64,000 nt of DNA from Actinospineispora spinosispora DSM 44797 (GTDB lineage Bacteria > Actinomycetota > Actinomycetes > Mycobacteriales > Pseudonocardiaceae). Both the position numbers and the translations under genes were made by a program. The notes below the pieces were generated by a model. That model did no database searches. It worked only from the letters and a program-made list of their open reading frames with translations, and was not told where the DNA came from. Shown in pieces: positions 60,131 through 64,000 of the stretch. The stretch's first letter is position 1; each line of letters starts with the position of its first letter. The stretch lies in the NCBI RefSeq assembly GCF_000429025.1, contig NZ_AUBB01000027.1, positions 102,960-166,959 of the forward strand, written 5' to 3'.

Positions 60131-61836
60131 CGGGTGAGCACGTAGCTACCCGGTGCCGCGCCGAGCGGCGGGTGCTCCCTGCTGCCGCCCTGGGTCAGCT
60201 GCTCCGTCACCGGAATCTCCTCGCCCGTTCGGGCGTGCAGCCAGGTACTGAAGTCCGGCCACCAGGAACCCTCGACGGTCTGCGCCTCGGCGAGCCAGGC
60301 CGACGGGTCCGGCGGATTGTGCTCGGCGGTGCGGAAGTTCGCCTTCTTGTTGCCGGGTGGGTTGACGATGGACGCGATGTGCCCGCTGGTGGACAGCACG
60401 AACCGGCTCTTGCCGCCGAACAGCTGGGTGCTCTGGTAGCAGTTCTGCCACGGGCACAGGTGGTCGGCGATACCGGCGGTGATGTAGGTGTCCAGGTGCA
60501 CCTTCGCCAGGTCGACCGGTGAGCCGAGCATCGTCGCGTCGCCCGGCTTGGTCAGCGCGTTGCGTTGCGACAGGTGGATGAAGTCGCGGTGCAGCCGCGC
60601 GGTCATGCGGGTCGTGTCGGCGTTCCAGAACAGCACGTCGAACGGCTTGGGCGAGTTGCCGAGCAGGTAGCTGTCGACCCAGTAGTTCCAGATCAGGTCG
60701 TTGGGCCGCAGCCAGGCGAACACCTCGGCCAGCGCCCTGCCGTCGAGGTAGCCGCGCGCGGCGGACGCCCGGACGGCGACATCGGCGGCCTCCTTGGTGA
60801 GCAGCGCGCCCGTCACGCCCGCGTCGCCCTGGTCGAGCACCGCGACCGACAACGCGGCGGCGGCGACCCGGTCCAACTCGCCGATCGCCGCGAGGTGGCC
60901 GAGCACCATCGAGGACAGCACCCCGCCGGAGCACAGCGACAGCAGCGCGACACTCGGCGCGCCGGCTACCTCGCGTGCCGCGTCGATCGCGTCCAGGATC
61001 GCGCCGCCGTAGGTGTCGAATCCCCAGCGGGCGTGCCGGACGTCCGGGTTGCGCCAGGAGATCGTGAACACCTGGTGGCCCTGCCCGACCAGGTACTCGA
61101 TGAGGCTGCGGCCGGGGGAGATGTCCGTGACGTAGTACTTGTTGATCGTCGGCGGCACGATCAGGAGCGGGATCTCCCGGACCTTCTCGGTCGTCGGGGT
61201 GAACTGCAGTACCTCGAGCACCTGGGTGCGCAGCACGACCGTGCCCGGTGTCGCGGCAGCCGTCCGGCCGACCTCGAACGCGTCCGGTTCGACCATGCTC
61301 GGCACCCGGGGCGGCGAGGACATGTCGTTGGCGAGGCGCCGTGCGCCGCGCAGGAAGTTCGCGCCGCCGGTGTCCACGACCGCCTTCAGCGCACGCGGGT
61401 TGAGCAGCGGGTTGTTGCTCGGCGCGAGTGCGTCCGACAGGTTGGACACGGTGGTCTGCACGCGTAGCCGGTCCGGCTCGGACAGCCGCGCGTCCTCCAC
61501 GAGTGCCTCGGCGACGCGGCTGGTCACCAGGTGGGCTTGCAGCGCGCGCCGCAGCAGCGGGTTCTGCGACCAGGCCGGGTCGGAGAACCTGCGGTCACGC
61601 GGTTCCGGTTCGATCGCGGAGCTTCCGGTGGCGATCCGCCCCAGCTCGCCGGCGAGCCCACCGAGCCTGCCGACGACCTTGCGTGGCCGGTTCGCCAGAC
61701 CCCTGACCAGGCGCAACGCGGTCGCGTCCGGCAGCAGCCGTTGCCAGCTGCCCTTCGCCGCGTCAGTGAGCAGCAGGTCCAGTGGAGCGCCAGCAAGCTC
61801 GGCGGCGTCCGGTGCGTGGCTGTCCTGGGTGCTCAT
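60127..61836 (-). CDS. phaC: Polyhydroxyalkanoate synthase
   Basis: 569 residues. The lipase-like box reads SLCSGG with nucleophile Cys302, Asp458 in ADHLCPW and His486 in SGHIASIVNPP. PPTINKYYVTDISPGRSLIE and NYWVDSYLLGNSPKPFDVLF are PHA-polymerase hallmarks. The first Gly of the usual GxCxG box is Ser. It polymerises hydroxyacyl-CoA at the granule surface. Overlaps of 4 bp at both ends join it to the acyl-CoA ligase and phaZ. No phasin or phaA/phaB gene is here. Confidence 0.9.
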   Translation of the reverse strand: MSTQDSHAPDAAELAGAPLDLLLTDAAKGSWQRLLPDATALRLVRGLANRPRKVVGRLGGLAGELGRIATGSSAIEPEPRDRRFSDPAWSQNPLLRRALQAHLVTSRVAEALVEDARLSEPDRLRVQTTVSNLSDALAPSNNPLLNPRALKAVVDTGGANFLRGARRLANDMSSPPRVPSMVEPDAFEVGRTAAATPGTVVLRTQVLEVLQFTPTTEKVREIPLLIVPPTINKYYVTDISPGRSLIEYLVGQGHQVFTISWRNPDVRHARWGFDTYGGAILDAIDAAREVAGAPSVALLSLCSGGVLSSMVLGHLAAIGELDRVAAAALSVAVLDQGDAGVTGALLTKEAADVAVRASAARGYLDGRALAEVFAWLRPNDLIWNYWVDSYLLGNSPKPFDVLFWNADTTRMTARLHRDFIHLSQRNALTKPGDATMLGSPVDLAKVHLDTYITAGIADHLCPWQNCYQSTQLFGGKSRFVLSTSGHIASIVNPPGNKKANFRTAEHNPPDPSAWLAEAQTVEGSWWPDFSTWLHARTGEEIPVTEQLTQGGSREHPPLGAAPGSYVLTR

Positions 61837-63347
61837 TCGACCGTCACCTCCGGCGGTGCGACAACGTCCCGGTGCAGGATCTTCCCGGTCGGCCCCTTCG
61901 GCAGCGCGTCCACGATCCAGATGTGCCGGGGGTACTTGTAGGCGGCGACCCGTTCCTTGGCGAAGGCGCGCAGCTCGTCGGGCGTCGCCTCGGCACCCGG
62001 CGCGAGCGCGACCGCGGCCCCGACCTCCTCGCCGAGGCTGGAGTGCTTCAGCCCGACGACCGCGACCTCCGCGATGGCCGGATGCTCGTGCATCGCTTCC
62101 TCGACCTCGCGCGGGTACACGTTGTAGCCGCCCCGGATGATCAGCTGCTTCTTGCGGTCGACGATGTAGAAGTAGCCGTCGTCGTCGACCCGGCCGAGGT
62201 CACCGGTGCGGAACCAGCCGTCCTGGATCGCCTCGGCGGTCGCCTCGGGCTTGTTCCAGTAGCCGCGCATGACGCACTCACCGCGCACCGCGAGCTCACC
62301 GACCTCACCGACCGGCACCTCGACACCCTCGTCGTTCTGGATCCGGACCTCGACGCCGTCGATCGGCGTCCCGATCGAACCGGGCTTGCGCACCGCGTTC
62401 GGATGGTTGAACGACACCACCGGCGAGGTCTCGGACAGGCCGTAGCCCTCCAGGACCATCGCGTCGAAACGCTTCTCGAACGCGTGCAGCACCTCGACCG
62501 GCAGCGCGGCGCCACCTGAGGCGCAGATCCGCAGGCTGGAGGTGTCGTAGTTCTCGGCGTCCGGCGCGTGCAGCAGCGCCGAGTACATCGTCGGGACGCC
62601 CTGGAACACCGTCACCTTGTGCGCGGCGACCAGCTCGAGGGCCTTGACCGGGTCGAACCTCGGCAGCAGCGCCAGGCACGCACCGGTCAGCACCGACACG
62701 TTCAGCCCGCAGGTCAGCCCGAAGACGTGGAACAGCGGCAGGCAACCCATCACGACGTCACCGGTCTCGGTGCCGAACAGCTCGCCCGCCGCCGTGGCCG
62801 CGTTGCTGGCCAGGTTGTGGTGGGTGAGCTCGGCGCCCTTGGGCCGCCCGGTGGTACCGGACGTGTAGAGCAGGACGGCGAGGTCACCGTCGGCACGGGT
62901 CTCCGGTTCGGCGACCGGCTCGGTGCCGTCGAGCTCCGCGCTCGACAGACCGACAGGCCCGACGACCAGCACCTCGATGTCGTTCGCCTCGCCGGCCGCC
63001 GTCGCGGCGCGACCGCCGTCCGGCAGCGACTCGAAGGCGAACGCGATCCGCACACCGGCGTCGGTGAAGTAGTAGCCGATCTCGCGCTCGGTGAGCAGCG
63101 GGTTCATCGGCACCACGGTCGCGCCCGCGAACAGCGCGCCGTAGAACAGGATGGGGAAAGCGGGCACGTTCGGCAGGATCAGCCCGATCCGGTCACCCGG
63201 CTCGACACCGCGCTCCCGTAACCAGCCGGCGGTGACCCTGGCACCGTCGAGGAACTGTTGATAACTCAGTACGTCGTCGCCCACCCGCAGCGCGGCTGCG
63301 TCGGGCTGTCGCGCGGCGGTCGCCACCAGATTTCCCGCCAGGTTCAT
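61833..63347 (-). CDS. Long-chain fatty acid--CoA ligase (ANL superfamily)
   Basis: 504 residues. The AMP-binding P-loop is LLYTSGTTGRPKGAE; also EGYGLSETSPV, GWFRTGDLGRVDDDGYF, RKKQLIIRGGYNVYPREVEE and the C-terminal catalytic Lys in PKGPTGKILHRD. It activates carboxylic acids as acyl-CoA, presumably feeding PhaC or recycling acids released by PhaZ. It heads the operon and overlaps phaC by 4 bp. Confidence 0.92.
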   Translation of the reverse strand: MNLAGNLVATAARQPDAAALRVGDDVLSYQQFLDGARVTAGWLRERGVEPGDRIGLILPNVPAFPILFYGALFAGATVVPMNPLLTEREIGYYFTDAGVRIAFAFESLPDGGRAATAAGEANDIEVLVVGPVGLSSAELDGTEPVAEPETRADGDLAVLLYTSGTTGRPKGAELTHHNLASNAATAAGELFGTETGDVVMGCLPLFHVFGLTCGLNVSVLTGACLALLPRFDPVKALELVAAHKVTVFQGVPTMYSALLHAPDAENYDTSSLRICASGGAALPVEVLHAFEKRFDAMVLEGYGLSETSPVVSFNHPNAVRKPGSIGTPIDGVEVRIQNDEGVEVPVGEVGELAVRGECVMRGYWNKPEATAEAIQDGWFRTGDLGRVDDDGYFYIVDRKKQLIIRGGYNVYPREVEEAMHEHPAIAEVAVVGLKHSSLGEEVGAAVALAPGAEATPDELRAFAKERVAAYKYPRHIWIVDALPKGPTGKILHRDVVAPPEVTVE

Positions 63348-63490
63348 GCCTGGGCCAGCTCCCTCGGGTCAGAAGTGTCCATTTATATCAACGGCACCAA
63401 CCAGTGTGGCCCAGCTCACGAGCGATTGTCGATGTTGTCGCAACCAGAGCTGACTGTTTTCACCCACAAATGCGGTTGGAGGTGCTCACA
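63348..63490. other. Upstream region of the acyl-CoA ligase operon
   Basis: It contains an A+T-rich TTGATATAAATGG (minus strand, about 63374-63388), the only -10-like stretch, and GAGGGAG close to the start. No gene is seen. Confidence 0.35.
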
Positions 63491-63815
63491 GGCCTGTTCC
63501 GCGCGCCATCACTTGCCGGCCTGTTTCGCGCGCCATCGTTCCCGGAAGGCCCTCCGGGCCGACCGGGAACGATCCAGGCGGCTCGCCTAACGGCTCGCTG
63601 CCTGGGTTTTTTCCTCGCGGGCCCCTCAACCCTTCGGGCTGAGGGGCCCACTCGGAAAAATGTCGCCTTCGGCGACGCGCGCGCTTGGTGCCCCGGCTTG
63701 GGAGCCGCCACTCAGGCACTACCCGCCTGCGGCGGAACCCCTTCGGGCGCCTTGCGGGGCCCACCTGTGAAACGTGCGTCGCCCCATTCCCGGTGCGGGG
63801 TGAGGGGGCTCTAGA
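63491..63815 (+). repeat. Modular repeat, long form (copy 7)
   Basis: The left end GCCTGTT.CGCGCGCCATC occurs twice (63493, 63519). An ATCGTTCCCGG/CCGGGAACGAT hairpin (63535-63573) and a TTTTTTCC..GGGCCCCTCA / TGAGGGGCCC..GGAAAAA hairpin (63606-63660) follow, then GTCGCCTTCGGCGACGCGCG and a CCGCCTGCGGCGGAACCCC / TTCGGGCGCC segment. It is the same order as the inverted copy at 3776-4106. Confidence 0.75.
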
Positions 63816-63902
63816 CATGACCCGCATCCCACAACGAACACCTGCACCCCACCAGGAACGCCGTGCACCCGCACCAGGACCGTCTGCGCATGTACAGGTG
63901 TC

Positions 63903-63972
63903 TGTAAAAGCCGGCTCCGCGAGTCTCCGAAGGAGTTCCGGCGAAGGCCGGCGTAGTGAATGTCAGCGACCA
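63903..63972 (-). repeat. Modular repeat, inverted tail module (copy 8, at window edge)
   Basis: The complement of the common tail (GGTCGCTGACATTCACTACG, then CCGGCCTTCGCCGGAACTCC, CTTCGGAGACTCGCGGAGCC). The following bases to 64000 (CAGCTGCCAGGGCGGCTCCC) resemble the CGACCTGGGAGCCGCCCTGG module inverted, so the element continues beyond the window. Confidence 0.7.
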
Positions 63973-64000
63973 CATCGCCCAGCTGCCAGGGCGGCTCCCA

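Overview
The window is 64 kb of very G+C-rich chromosomal DNA (about 70% by eye) with dense gene packing, many GTG starts, frequent 4-bp ATGA/GTGA gene overlaps and many starts that sit 6 to 8 bases after a TANNNT -10 box, as in leaderless actinobacterial genes. The gene content (FxsA, DUF3024, DUF6247, MT0933-type antitoxin, DUF1707, DUF3311-MctP, GTP-dependent PEP carboxykinase, PucR, DUF5919) points to an actinomycete, most likely of the Pseudonocardiaceae (Amycolatopsis-like). The family assignment is inference. No rRNA, tRNA, CRISPR array, transposase or prophage gene was seen.

Layout: 1-1944 is the 3' part of a polynucleotide kinase-phosphatase RNA-repair gene. 2.2-5.2 kb holds fxsA, an epoxide-hydrolase-like enzyme and TetR and MerR regulators. 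5.2-9.9 kb (minus strand) is a branched-chain 2-oxoacid dehydrogenase operon (E1alpha, E1beta, E2) with a toxin-antitoxin-like pair between E1alpha and E1beta. 10-11.7 kb is an FMN glutamate-synthase-like protein. 11.9-13.5 kb is an inositol-monophosphatase-like gene with a DUF5919 regulator. 14.3-16.9 kb is a complete polar amino-acid ABC transporter. 18-24.4 kb is a minus-strand run of a large unknown protein, an MctP-type symporter with its DUF3311 partner and two unknown membrane proteins. Then come pckG, DoxX, tldE/tldD, an envelope-type cluster, trmB, a thioesterase, an NYN protein, an amidohydrolase, an FAD oxidoreductase, a low-complexity secreted-type protein, a beta-helix membrane protein and an AI-2E-family transporter. 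45.4-46.3 kb is an aldo/keto reductase. 46.5-52.3 kb is an AtuA / acyl-CoA carboxylase beta / biotinylated alpha / TetR operon. 52.6-54.5 kb holds three tandem paralogous lipoproteins. 54.6-57.6 kb is DUF1707 plus a pcaI-pcaJ-pcaD-like operon. 58-63.3 kb is an acyl-CoA ligase / PHA synthase / PHA depolymerase-like / PucR operon.

Metabolically the window leans to carbon turnover: branched-chain amino-acid oxidation, acyl-CoA carboxylation of branched or terpenoid acids, 3-oxoadipate breakdown, PHA storage and recovery, gluconeogenic PEP carboxykinase and monocarboxylate uptake.

The most unusual part is the set of small structured repeats. At least three unrelated palindromic families occur: paired GTGAGTG/CACTCAC nested hairpins; a modular element starting GGGCCTGTTCCGCGC and ending CTTCGGAGACTCGCGGAGCC; and a palindrome built on GGCACGAATGTGGCT. 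They lie between genes, over stop codons where they supply the last residues of proteins, and in frame inside at least three coding regions (the E2 linker, a DUF2339 protein and a lipoprotein N-terminus). Stem sequences change between copies while base pairing is largely kept.
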